Of a stretch of DNA of 64,000 nt, positions 31,261 to 40,500 are shown piece by piece. Made by a program: the position numbers and the translations under genes. Source of the DNA: an uncultured Ruminococcus sp. (GTDB lineage Bacteria; Bacillota; Clostridia; Oscillospirales; Acutalibacteraceae); assembly GCA_902802795.1 (NCBI GenBank), contig CADCNI010000007.1, positions 124,001-188,000 on the forward strand. Reading direction: 5' to 3'. The notes beneath the pieces are model-generated. The model made no database searches, was not told the origin of the DNA, and saw nothing but the letters and a program-made list of their open reading frames with translations. The number at the start of each line of letters is the position of its first letter. Positions within the stretch are counted from its first letter, which is position 1.

Positions 31261-32805
31261 TTATCCCGCGTAATACAGTTCTTTAAAGGCCTCTTCTTCC
31301 GAAATCTGCCCGTTGACTGTGGCGGTATAATTGTCATCGCTCCGTGTAAGTTCCAATCGGGCAATCCTGCCGTCGGAGAGTTTGGCGTCAATCACCGTTT
31401 TTCCGTCGGTACGGAAGAGTTTGAAGGTTTCTCCAGCGGGAATTTCTCCCCCCTGCTCCACAACCTTGCCGCTTTCATCCACAATATCCGCTTTGAAGGG
31501 CTTGGCCGACTGCAAAGAGTGAATATAATCAGGAACGGAATAAATGCCGTCCTCCGGCAATATCGGTTTGCCGTCTGTACCGACAGACGTATTGAAACAG
31601 GCGTTGAAAGAGGCCAGCAGGTCGCACCGGAAAGATAATGAAAAATCATCACTCTCCGTAATCAGCTCATAACCGTATAAATCCTTTTCCTCCCAATCCG
31701 CATAAGACAAGCCATACTCTGTTTCCGCCGCCAGCGTGGGCTTTTCTCCGCTGAGATCATAGATATTCAAGCAGCTTGCGTCGTTGTCCATATGCGCAAT
31801 GACATACAGATAATCCCGGTTATCCTCGGTATGCATCAGGAAAGTATCGGCGTTATAGCAATAGAGATCAGAAACCAGTTCCTGTCCGTTTTTCACCACA
31901 TAAATTTTTTCATACGCTTGGTTGAATTCATCCTCTGAGAAATAGAAACGGATTTCGTCCTTTGTTCCGTCGCCGCCGATATCGTACTGCCCGGTTTCAA
32001 TAATTCCGGACGCATACCCGCCGCCGACAACGTAATCTTCGACAAACAAATCCGGTGTATTGCGGTAAAGCAGCTTGACCGTCTGCACACCGTCCGCGTA
32101 GGTTCCCAGATCATAAAGACTGAAATAAAAACAGATGCCATCCGGGTCAAGCGTGAAGTTGTAAGCAAAATGACCCAGATCACTCGCGGTGACGTTCATA
32201 TCATACTCTGCGAAGATGTTCTCATCATCGGCAAATGACGCATCGGAATAGTTCTCGCGCAGTTGGACGAGCAGCAGTTCATTGAGCTTCTTCTGATCCT
32301 TGACAACGTCCGCCAGCTTGATTTCTTTACCTGTGACGGGGTCGATATTCCGGGTGAAATAACCGATCATAGGATGCGCGCCGCCCGCATAAGTGTAGAA
32401 CTGACTCTCTATGCTGACTACTTTTTCATCGGCTCTTTTTACAACGGAATAAGTCGTATCCTTAAACGTACCGTAGGGGCTGTCCTCGCCTGTTTTATTT
32501 ACAGTTTCGTCCTCATCTGCGGCAAACTCCTTGGCTTTTTTTTCACTTGACGCCGCCTCTTTTTCCAGTTCCGCCGCCAGTTCGGGATAGGCCTCCGCCG
32601 TTTCCCTGGTGCAGTAAATCGCGTTGCCCCTACTTTCCAGATTCGTCTTTCCCGTTTCGGGATCATATTTCGAGTAATCAAAATAATTCACCATAAACCG
32701 CAGCGGCGCTACATCGGTGCCGTTCTTTCCTCCGGAGTTGCTGCAGGCGGTTCCCGATACGGCCAGTATGACAGCGCATATCGCTGCCAGGATTCTTCTT
32801 CTCAT
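31261..32805 (-). CDS. DUF3298-domain surface lipoprotein
   Basis: A 514-residue secreted lipoprotein. The signal peptide ends in the lipobox VSGTAC (cysteine at about residue 21), after which the protein is acidic. The HPMIGYFTRNIDPVTGKEIKLADVV segment (about residues 145-170) is the DUF3298 signature also found in RsiV and PdaC, where this fold binds cell-wall or lysozyme-type ligands. A second region (about 240-400) has strand-rich IRFYFSEDEFNQ-type repeats, and a final 90 residues include AKLSDGRIARLEL. The best start is ATG 32805, nine bases after AAAGGA. It probably monitors or modifies the cell envelope (inference). Confidence 0.75.
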   Translation of the reverse strand: MRRRILAAICAVILAVSGTACSNSGGKNGTDVAPLRFMVNYFDYSKYDPETGKTNLESRGNAIYCTRETAEAYPELAAELEKEAASSEKKAKEFAADEDETVNKTGEDSPYGTFKDTTYSVVKRADEKVVSIESQFYTYAGGAHPMIGYFTRNIDPVTGKEIKLADVVKDQKKLNELLLVQLRENYSDASFADDENIFAEYDMNVTASDLGHFAYNFTLDPDGICFYFSLYDLGTYADGVQTVKLLYRNTPDLFVEDYVVGGGYASGIIETGQYDIGGDGTKDEIRFYFSEDEFNQAYEKIYVVKNGQELVSDLYCYNADTFLMHTEDNRDYLYVIAHMDNDASCLNIYDLSGEKPTLAAETEYGLSYADWEEKDLYGYELITESDDFSLSFRCDLLASFNACFNTSVGTDGKPILPEDGIYSVPDYIHSLQSAKPFKADIVDESGKVVEQGGEIPAGETFKLFRTDGKTVIDAKLSDGRIARLELTRSDDNYTATVNGQISEEEAFKELYYAG

Positions 32806-32845
32806 AACCAACATTCCTTTCCCCGGTTTTATTCAAAAACCTATC

Positions 32846-34057
32846 TCATTCAAAGTCCGGCTTCATCACGCTTTGGCGACGGATGCCCTTGAAGGAGCGC
32901 CAATCATCGTAGATTTCCTCGTAACGCTTGTAAGCGGCCGCCACCGCGTCATCCCAAGAGAGATAGACCTCCTGCGAGGCGAGAATGCCGGTCTGCGCCA
33001 GAGCGCTGCGGTCGCCTATCGCCGCGAGAATGGCCGCCGCGAACGCGTCGGCATTTTCGTCGGAAATGTAGCCGTTACGTCCGTCCTGCACGATCTCAGA
33101 GGCACAACTGTCTTTCACCAGCACACTCGGCGTGCGGCAGGCCGCCGCTTCCATCACCACCAGTCCCGCCGTGTCGTAGGTGGAGGGGAACAGAAACAGA
33201 TCGGCGCGGGTAAAATATCCCTTGAGCAGCGCGCGGTCATGAATCGCACCCGTAAACAGCGTGGAGGTGGAAAGACCCACCTTGCGGGTGTAGTCGATCA
33301 TCTCGTCGCGCTCGGGTCCGGATCCGACAAAGATCATCTTAAAGCGAATGCCCGCTTCTTTGACCTTTACCAACGCATCTATAATCAGCCTGACATTCTT
33401 ATACCACTGCATTCTGCCGCAGTACATAAAGACCAGCTCCCCGGAATGGATGGCCGTCTCCGCCTGCACACGGCGCATGATCTCATCCGAAGCGGGGTCA
33501 AGGGTAATATCCGCGCCGTTGACCATCACGCGCGTCTCTCCCTGATACCCCAGCTCATGCAACGAATCCGCCGCCCCCTTGCTCACCGTCCACACCTCGT
33601 CGGCGTAGTTGAAATTATGCACGAGAAATTCCGCCGCTACCTTGCAGAGCGCCTTCTTTTTCAGCGTGAATTCAAACTCGTCGGCAAATTTGGTGTGATA
33701 GGTCATAATCACCGGCGCACGATGACCGATGTTGGCATTGCGCGCAATCAACGCCGCGGTGAAAGGACTGTGCACATGAATGATATCCAGCTTTTCCCTC
33801 TGAATCTGACGGATGGCATTGACCGAAAAAGGATTGCCCGCACGGTAGCGGATGCGCGTCTTTTCGGTGGGAAGCGAATGATAGCGGATGACCCTGAAAG
33901 GATAGTCGTCCACCACATTTTTATAACGCGGGGTCACCACCACACTGCGCCCGTATTTTTCCTGAATAATGCGGGCATAATTGACAACCGTATTGGAAAC
34001 GCCGTCGATCGTCGGCGGGAAGGATTCGTTAAACAATCCCACTGTGAGATTTTTCAT
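32846..34057 (-). CDS. family 4 glycosyltransferase
   Basis: A 403-residue GT-B glycosyltransferase. The N-terminal domain opens with LTVGLFNESFPPTIDGVSN and the C-terminal domain contains FMYCGRMQWYKNV, SGPERDEM and the donor-sugar site with catalytic Glu-x7-Glu (PSTYDTAGLVVMEAAACRTP, about 281-300). The pattern matches enzymes that add glucose to diacylglycerol or other membrane acceptors. The nucleotide donor is probably UDP-glucose. It has no signal peptide; these proteins sit on the inner face of the membrane. ATG 34057 is preceded by AAAGGTG. It is a single gene with its own promoter. Confidence 0.85.
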   Translation of the reverse strand: MKNLTVGLFNESFPPTIDGVSNTVVNYARIIQEKYGRSVVVTPRYKNVVDDYPFRVIRYHSLPTEKTRIRYRAGNPFSVNAIRQIQREKLDIIHVHSPFTAALIARNANIGHRAPVIMTYHTKFADEFEFTLKKKALCKVAAEFLVHNFNYADEVWTVSKGAADSLHELGYQGETRVMVNGADITLDPASDEIMRRVQAETAIHSGELVFMYCGRMQWYKNVRLIIDALVKVKEAGIRFKMIFVGSGPERDEMIDYTRKVGLSTSTLFTGAIHDRALLKGYFTRADLFLFPSTYDTAGLVVMEAAACRTPSVLVKDSCASEIVQDGRNGYISDENADAFAAAILAAIGDRSALAQTGILASQEVYLSWDDAVAAAYKRYEEIYDDWRSFKGIRRQSVMKPDFE

Positions 34058-34093
34058 AATAAAACCAACGCACCTTTTTGTGAATTTGGAGAT

Positions 34094-34122
34094 ATTATAT
34101 CATATAGCTGCAGAAAATGCAA
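34094..34122 (-). promoter_or_regulatory. promoter of the glycosyltransferase gene
   Basis: On the minus strand TTGCAT, a 17-bp spacer and TATAAT lie about 35 bp upstream of the start. Confidence 0.75.
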
Positions 34123-34141
34123 TGAAAACTATGTAAAATAA

Positions 34142-34169
34142 TTGACAGAATCAACAATTTTTGTAAAAT
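34142..34169 (+). promoter_or_regulatory. promoter of pduL
   Basis: TTGACA, a 16-bp spacer and TAAAAT. The leader to the ATG at 34324 would be about 150 bases, without clear structure. Confidence 0.6.
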
Positions 34170-34323
34170 TGGGGCAGGTGCATGAAAAATCTGCAAAAAT
34201 GGGTTGAATTTGCCGCAAAAGCGTATTAAAATGGTAGTAAAGGCGGTGAATGACATTCCATCATCCAACGCCGCCGCCGAATGCTTTGCAAAAGGCAAAT
34301 CTGAAACACAGGAGATTTTTAAC

Positions 34324-34896
34324 ATGAAGGTTTTAGTTGAAACATCCGCACGCCACGTCCATGTTACGGACGCAGACCTCGCCGTTCTTTTCGGGGAAGG
34401 CTACCAGCTCACCAAGAAAAAGGATCTCTCTCAGCCCGGTCAGTACGCCAGCAACGAAAGAGTGGACGTCATTGGTCCCAAAGGCACCATGCCCAACGTC
34501 TCCATCCTCGGCCCCACCCGCAAGGAATCCCAGGTGGAGCTTTCGCTCACCGACGCGCGCAAGATCGGCATTGCCGCTCCCATCAGAGAATCCGGCGATC
34601 TGGCAGGCACCCCCGGCTGCGTGCTGAAAGGCCCCGCAGGTGAAGTCACGCTGGAATGCGGCGTCATTGCTGCCAAGAGACATATTCATTTCACTCCCGA
34701 AGACGCGGAGAAATTCGGCGTGACCGACAAGCAGATCGTTTCGGTCAGAATCGAAACCGCCGACAGAACCACCACGTTCGGTGACGTTGTCGTGCGTGTC
34801 AGCCCCTCCTATGCCGCCGCGATGCACATCGACACCGACGAGTCCAACGCCGCCGCATGTTCCGGTTACGTAGAGGGCGAAGTCATCGTTGACTGA
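34324..34896 (+). CDS. pduL: phosphate propanoyltransferase / phosphotransacetylase PduL
   Basis: A 190-residue enzyme of the PduL class, which moves an acyl group between phosphate and CoA and replaces Pta in many Clostridia. It consists of two similar beta-barrel halves. Zinc ligands lie in ARHVHVTDADL (about residues 8-18) and KRHIHFTPEDA (about 117-127), and the GPTRKESQVELS and GCVLKGPAG segments are typical. The N-terminal extension that targets PduL to a microcompartment is absent, so it acts in the cytosol, probably making acetyl phosphate for energy conservation. I use ATG 34324 with CAGGAG upstream. No acetate kinase gene is next to it. Confidence 0.93.
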   Translation: MKVLVETSARHVHVTDADLAVLFGEGYQLTKKKDLSQPGQYASNERVDVIGPKGTMPNVSILGPTRKESQVELSLTDARKIGIAAPIRESGDLAGTPGCVLKGPAGEVTLECGVIAAKRHIHFTPEDAEKFGVTDKQIVSVRIETADRTTTFGDVVVRVSPSYAAAMHIDTDESNAAACSGYVEGEVIVD

Positions 34897-34909
34897 CATT
34901 TTCTTCTGC

Positions 34910-35350
34910 TAAATGAGAATTTAGCGCAGTAGGAATAACCAAAAAAGAAAAAGAAGAAAAAGCGAAGCGCAACTAGCGAGCGAATGCGAGCGTGGGGTCC
35001 TAGGGGGCAAGGCTCCCTAGCGGGTCAAGGGCAGCGCCCTTGCGGGGAGTGGGGCAGCACCCCACGAGTGAGGCGAAGCCGAACGAGCGGAACGCGCTTG
35101 GATTTGCGACGGGGATGGGCGAATACAGAGAGTTTACCCTATCCGTATTCGCCTGATTGCAAATTAAGTCAAGGCTGGTCTTGCCCGCTCAGCTGCGCTT
35201 CGCTTATGGGGCGCTGCCCCATTCCCCGCTGGTGGCGCTGCCCCCAGGCCCCTGCCAGGGAACCAGTCCCCTGCACCCCGCGCTCGCATACGCTCGCTAA
35301 TTGCGCTTCGCTTTTCTTTTTCTTTGTTTCTTTGTTAAATTCTCATTTAT
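34910..35350. mobile_element. stem-loop-rich element, two-arm inverted copy (about 440 bp)
   Basis: It is bounded by AAATGAGAATTTA and its complement TAAATTCTCATTT. Inside are two large arms in opposite orientation, each with GCGAAGCGCAA (C/T) TAGCGAGCG and a chain of short hairpins (GGGGCAGCACCCC-type, AAGGGCAGCGCCCTT, ATGGGGCGCTGCCCCAT). The centre holds GGGCGAATACAG and CCGTATTCGCCTGATTGC. One arm is nearly the same as the block at 11697-11990. There is no protein of note. It lies between pduL and the pduL terminator at 35383, so it has been inserted into that transcript. Confidence 0.75.
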
Positions 35351-35382
35351 TACGCTAACGCTATTCCATTATAAAAAGGTTC

Positions 35383-35429
35383 CCCGTCAATTCCCATTCT
35401 CACTGCGTTTCGGAATTGACGGGTTTTTT
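35383..35429 (+). terminator. terminator, probably of pduL
   Basis: CCCGTCAATTCC pairs with GGAATTGACGGG and is followed by six T on the plus strand. It is now separated from the pduL stop by the element at 34910. Confidence 0.8.
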
Positions 35430-35729
35430 GCTGGCATATTCACTGCATAAATAATAAAAGGTCATGCACATACCGCTCCGAGGTGAGGACAACAGTATAT
35501 GCATAACCAGTTCTGAAATTACCCCAAACGCCGGACTGACCGCATCCAGAGTAAGATCATACCAAGACACCCACTGCACAATACCCATCATTTTTATGCG
35601 TTTTGCAGGACATACGGTGATTTGCATTGTCAGCGTGTCTCTATTTTATCATTTTGTGAAAAAATTGTCAACACAATTTCTGTATGCAATGTTCACAAAT
35701 TTCCGTTTGTATTTTTATTCAAAATCCTA
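35430..35729. other. intergenic DNA, nothing recognised
   Basis: About 300 bp between the terminator at 35383 and the stop of the gene at 35730. It is AT-rich toward its right end. A 75-codon frame on the minus strand (35400-35627) lacks a ribosome site and runs into the terminator, so I do not call it a gene. Confidence 0.5.
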
Positions 35730-37208
35730 TTATCTTCCGCCCGACCGGCTTTCCTTGCCGCCGCCCGGCAGTTTTTCACGAACCATGTTGACCACACCAA
35801 AGAAATTGTCCAGCAGCGTAGTGATAAAGCCTTCGCCTGTCCGGCTGTTCTGGCTGCGGTAATAACGCGACACCGAGCCGAACGCACCGCTCCTTTGAGG
35901 CGAATTGGTGGTGACGATCCCCAGTACGTCGGTGTCGAGGGATTCAAATACGTCGATGGCATATTTGATCATGTCGGTGCGGGTATGTCCGTACTGCGCC
36001 ACAATCAGGCAGCCATCCACCTTACCCGCCACCGCCGCCGCGTCGGGCAGCAGTTCGATGGAGGGCGTGTCGATGATGACGTAATCAAACTGGTTTTCCA
36101 CCGCTTCGAGTAATTCGCTGAAAACGCCGCTGTCGAGCAGATCACACACGTCGATGCTGTTCATGTTGACGTTGTTGACCGCTGTGATGACATAAAGATT
36201 GCGATTGGAGGTCTTGTTGATGGTGGCGGCGAGGTTGGATTTGCCGAGCAGCAAGTCCCCCAGACCGAACACCGGATCAAACCGCAGCTCGCGGCTGATG
36301 TTGGGGCGGTGCATGTCCGCTTCAATGAGCAGCACCATGGCATTGGTGTCCGCGAGCGCCTGCGAAAGCCCGATGGCCACCGAGGTTCTGCCGTCACGCG
36401 GCGAGGGACTGCACACGGCGATGGAGCGCACGCCTTTTTTGGAATATTTAATCGCAGAACGCAGCACACGATAGGCGTTGCTGACCTGTCCCGCGCTGCG
36501 TTCCGAACCTATCAGACGCGAAACGGGCGGTATGGCGGCTATCACCGGCACGCGGGTAAGCGTTTCAAACTTGGCGCTGCTGCGCAGGGTTCGGTCGGCG
36601 GCTAAAGAAAAAATGTTGAACACAAAGAAGCACACCGCCGTGACCGCTATGCCTCGCAGTCCGGCTATCAGCGCCGTCAGCCAAGGACGGCTGATATCGG
36701 TGACACGCGCGGGTTCCTGCACTGCCGCCGAAAAAGAGGGGGTAGACTGTTCAAAGGTGCTTTGCACCACGAGATTGGCCTCTTTGAAAAGATTGGCGGT
36801 AAAAGTTTCGCCCAGCGTGCGGTCGGAGTCAAATTTCACCGTAACCTCCAGCACGTTGGAGTCGTTGATCTGCCTGACACTCACACGCTTTTGAAACTGT
36901 GCAGGATCGCTTTCCGGCATTTTGCTGTCCCGCATGGCAGCGCGAACCGTATCGCTGTTGTCCACCAGCGCGATGGAGGTCAGCGCCGCCGATTTGGAAA
37001 GCTCCGCTATGTTGTACTGATCGGAAATGCTTTCACCCATGACGTCGGACTGAATGCGCAGCTTTCCTTGCAGGGTGTACTGCACCGGCGTGACGATTCT
37101 CGTTGCAAAGAGCACTACGAGGAACACGACGACCGACAGCAGACCCAGATAAGTCATGCGCTTGGCACAGAGTTTAAGATATTCGCTGATCGCGGTATTG
37201 GAATTCAT
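35730..37208 (-). CDS. Wzz/CpsD-type polysaccharide chain-length and tyrosine-kinase-like protein with degenerate P-loop
   Basis: A 492-residue fusion. A Wzz-like half has two transmembrane helices (about 20-36 and 180-203) flanking an extracytoplasmic domain, and a BY-kinase-like half covers about 240-445. Such proteins set the length of exported capsule or exopolysaccharide. The kinase P-loop, usually P-G-E-G-K-[ST], reads PRDGRT (270-275), with the catalytic Lys replaced by Arg274; Walker A' is LLIEAD and Walker B is VIIDTPS. The terminal tyrosine cluster that BY-kinases autophosphorylate is reduced to one YY pair. It may bind ATP poorly or act as a regulator. No capsule genes adjoin it. 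Confidence 0.8.
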   Translation of the reverse strand: MNSNTAISEYLKLCAKRMTYLGLLSVVVFLVVLFATRIVTPVQYTLQGKLRIQSDVMGESISDQYNIAELSKSAALTSIALVDNSDTVRAAMRDSKMPESDPAQFQKRVSVRQINDSNVLEVTVKFDSDRTLGETFTANLFKEANLVVQSTFEQSTPSFSAAVQEPARVTDISRPWLTALIAGLRGIAVTAVCFFVFNIFSLAADRTLRSSAKFETLTRVPVIAAIPPVSRLIGSERSAGQVSNAYRVLRSAIKYSKKGVRSIAVCSPSPRDGRTSVAIGLSQALADTNAMVLLIEADMHRPNISRELRFDPVFGLGDLLLGKSNLAATINKTSNRNLYVITAVNNVNMNSIDVCDLLDSGVFSELLEAVENQFDYVIIDTPSIELLPDAAAVAGKVDGCLIVAQYGHTRTDMIKYAIDVFESLDTDVLGIVTTNSPQRSGAFGSVSRYYRSQNSRTGEGFITTLLDNFFGVVNMVREKLPGGGKESRSGGR

Positions 37209-37252
37209 TTGATTTCACACTCTTTCATGGAATGTTGCAGGGTTTCTCTATT

Positions 37253-37281
37253 ATTATAATGATTTTGGCGGCGTTCGTCAA
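37253..37281 (-). promoter_or_regulatory. promoter of the chain-length/kinase-like gene
   Basis: On the minus strand TTGACG, a 17-bp spacer and TATAAT lie 45 bp upstream of the start at 37208. Confidence 0.75.
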
Positions 37282-37396
37282 CCAAAATCCCTCACATCTT
37301 ACGCCTTCTTTGATTGAGTTCACGTTTTTTTTACACACTTCCGCAACCCGGTCAAAAATATTCATATTATGTTTGCAATATTTCATAAAAAACCTT

Positions 37397-37425
37397 TTGA
37401 AAATCAGCATATAGTATGATACAAT
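37397..37425 (+). promoter_or_regulatory. promoter of purL
   Basis: TTGAAA, a 17-bp spacer and TACAAT. The leader to the ATG at 37510 is about 80 bases; I see no purine riboswitch in it, although a short CATCATGATAGGATG palindrome is present. Confidence 0.6.
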
Positions 37426-37509
37426 ATATAGGATATTACATTCTGTCAAAAACATCATGATAGGATGTTACGAAAGGTAAAATCAATTGCTAAGGAGATT
37501 TGATCATTT

Positions 37510-40500
37510 ATGGCAGTTATGAGACTTTTTGTGGAAAAAGCTCCCGGCTTTGACATCGAGGCCAAGGGCGTTCTCTCCGACCTCCGGGATAATCTCGGCA
37601 TGACCGACATCGAGGGCTTGCGCATTCTCAACCGCTACGATGTGGACGGTCTGTCCCCCGCAGAATTCAGGCAGGCCAAGACCACCGTTTTCAGTGAGCC
37701 AAATGTCGATATCGTCTACGACGAAACATTCCCCATCGACCCCGACACCAGAATATTCGCCACCGAATATCTGCCGGGGCAGTATGACCAGCGCGCCGAC
37801 TCCGCCGCCCAGTGTGCGCAGCTTCTCACTCAGGGCGAACGCCCCGAAGTGCTGACCGCGCGCATCTACATTCTCAGCGGTTCCATTACCGACGAGGAAT
37901 TCGACCGCATCAAGAGCTACATCATCAACCCCGTGGAATCCCGCGAGGCGTCCCTCTACAAGCCGCGCACCCTGAAACAGAACTTTGACGTGCCGGCTGA
38001 TGTCGCAGTTCTTGACGGCTTTATTGCGTGGGACGACCAGAAAATGGCCGAATACTACGCTTCTATGGGCTTTGCCATGACGCTCGACGATCTCAAATTC
38101 TGCCGTGACTACTTCCGCGACAACGAACAGCGCGACCCCACCGTGACCGAGCTGAAGGTCATCGACACCTATTGGAGCGACCACTGTCGCCACACCACCT
38201 TCCTCACCGAGTTGGATGACATCAAGGTAGAGGACGGCGGCTATGAAGCTGAGATCCGCAAGGGCATCCGCCGCTATCTCGCGGCGCGTGCCGAAGTGTA
38301 CGGCGAGGACACCGCACGTCCCGTCACCCTCATGGATATGGGCACCATCGGCGCGAAAGTGCTCAAAAAGCGCGGCCTGATTCCCGACCTCGACGAAAGC
38401 GAGGAGATCAACGCCTGCTCCATCGAGGTTCCCGTGGAAATCGACGGCAGAACCGAGCAATGGCTGGTGCAGTTCAAGAACGAAACCCACAACCACCCCA
38501 CAGAAATCGAACCCTTCGGCGGCGCGGCCACCTGTCTGGGCGGCGCGATCCGCGATCCGCTTTCGGGACGCGCCTATGTCTATCAGGCCATGCGCGTGAC
38601 CGGCGCGGCGGACCCCAGAGTGCCGGTGTCCGAAACCATGGAAAACAAGCTGCCCCAGCGCAAGATCACCACAGGCGCGGCGGCGGGTTATTCCTCCTAC
38701 GGCAACCAGATCGGTCTGGCCACGGGTCAGGTCAATGAAATCTACGATTACGGCTACACCGCCAAGCGTCTCGAAATCGGCGCGGTGGTGGGCGCTTCTC
38801 CCAAGAAGAACGTCGTGCGCGGCGTTCCCGAACCGGGTGACGTGGTTGTCCTCCTCGGCGGCAGAACCGGCCGCGACGGCTGCGGCGGCGCGACAGGTTC
38901 CTCCAAGGCGCACAACAGCGAATCCCTCGAATCCTGCGGCGCGGAAGTGCAAAAGGGCAATCCCCCGACCGAGCGCAAGATTCAGCGTTTGTTCCGCAAC
39001 GGCAAGGTCGCTTCCATGATTAAGCGCTGCAACGACTTCGGCGCGGGCGGCGTATGCGTTGCCATCGGTGAACTGGCAGACGGTCTGGATATCCGTCTGG
39101 ACGACGTGCGCAAGAAATACGAAGGTCTGGACGGCACCGAACTCGCCATCTCCGAATCACAGGAGAGAATGGCGGTCGTGCTCGATAAGCAGGATGTTTA
39201 CAAGTTCATCGCGGAAGCGGAAAAGGAAAATCTCGAGGCCTATGAAGTCGCGACGGTTTCCGAAACACCCCGTCTGAATATGGTATGGCGCGGCAAAACC
39301 ATTGTCAGCCTGTCCCGCGAATTCCTCAACACCAACGGTGTGCGCCAGCACGCCTCCGCCAAGATCAAGGCGGTCTATCCCTACAACGATTACCGTGTGT
39401 CGATTCCCTATGAGCTGCGCGGTCTGTCTATCGCGGACGCGCTGGTAAAGAACATGGGCAGACTCAATGTCTGCTGTCAGAAAGGTCTGTCAGAACGCTT
39501 TGACGCGTCCATCGGCGCGGCCACCGTGCTCATGCCCTTCGCCGGCAAGCACCAGCTCACACCCGAAGAGGCTATGGTCGCCAAACTTCCGGTGGACAAG
39601 GGCGACACCGACTGCGCCACCGCGATGGCTTACGGCTACATTCCCGGTCACACCGAGTGGAGCCCCTATCATGGCTCCGCCTATGCGGTTGTGGAATCGC
39701 TTTCCCGCCTGCTGGCGGTCGGCGCGAATCCCCTCAACGCCCGTCTGACCTTCCAGGAATATTTCGAGCGTCTGGGCGACAAGCCCTCCCGCTGGGGCAA
39801 ACCCGCCGCCGCGCTTCTCGGCGCGCTGACGGCACAGCTCAAGATGGGCACGCCTTCCATCGGCGGCAAGGACTCCATGTCCGGCTCCTTCAACGACCTT
39901 GACGTGCCGCCCACACTGGTGAGCTTCGCCCTCGCGACCACCAGCGCCAAGAGAACCCTCTCGGCTGCCTTTACCAAGGCCAATTCCACCGTCATTCTCG
40001 TTCCCGTTCCTTATCACAAGAAAAAGTCCCACATGCCCAAGTGGAAGAAGCTGCGCACCATGTATGAGAATGTGTACCACATGATCTGCACGGGCGAGGT
40101 TCTCTCCGCAAGCGTGGTTCACGAAGGCGGCGCGTCCGCCTCAGTCATCAAGTCCTGTTTTGGCAACGGACTCGGTTTCTCTTTTGAGGAATCCCTCACC
40201 GACGCGGAACTTTTCGCTCCTCTCTCCGGTTCTCTGGTACTGGAACTGAAAGACGGCGTGCGCGTCCTCGACGGCTTCCGGTACACCGTCCTCGGCAAGA
40301 CCACCAACAATCCGCTGGTCAAGATCGGCAGCGGCAAAGTGGCGCTCGCCAAGCTGCGCGAAACCTGGATGTCGCCCCTTGAGCCGATCTTCCCGGTATC
40401 GCCCAAGGAAAGACCCGTCGTCAAAAATGTTCCCATGAACACCGCGCGCGCCGCCTTCCCGAGCATCATGCCCGTCAAGGAAGCCAAGCCCCGCGTCTTT

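Noticed and set aside
34324..34896. Microcompartment locus around pduL
   Set aside because: No shell protein, dehydratase or aldehyde dehydrogenase gene is nearby, and the protein lacks an encapsulation peptide.
35400..35627. A 75-codon frame on the minus strand after the pduL terminator
   Set aside because: No ribosome site, no recognisable composition, and its end runs into the stem of the terminator at 35383-35429.
37426..37509. A purine riboswitch in the purL leader
   Set aside because: The leader is only about 80 bases. It lacks the paired P1 stem and conserved loop residues of the purine aptamer, or the long structure of a PRPP or ZTP aptamer.
37504..38952. A 482-codon open frame on the minus strand inside purL
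   Set aside because: Antisense to the N-terminal half of purL, with no ribosome site and a Gly/Val/His-rich composition.
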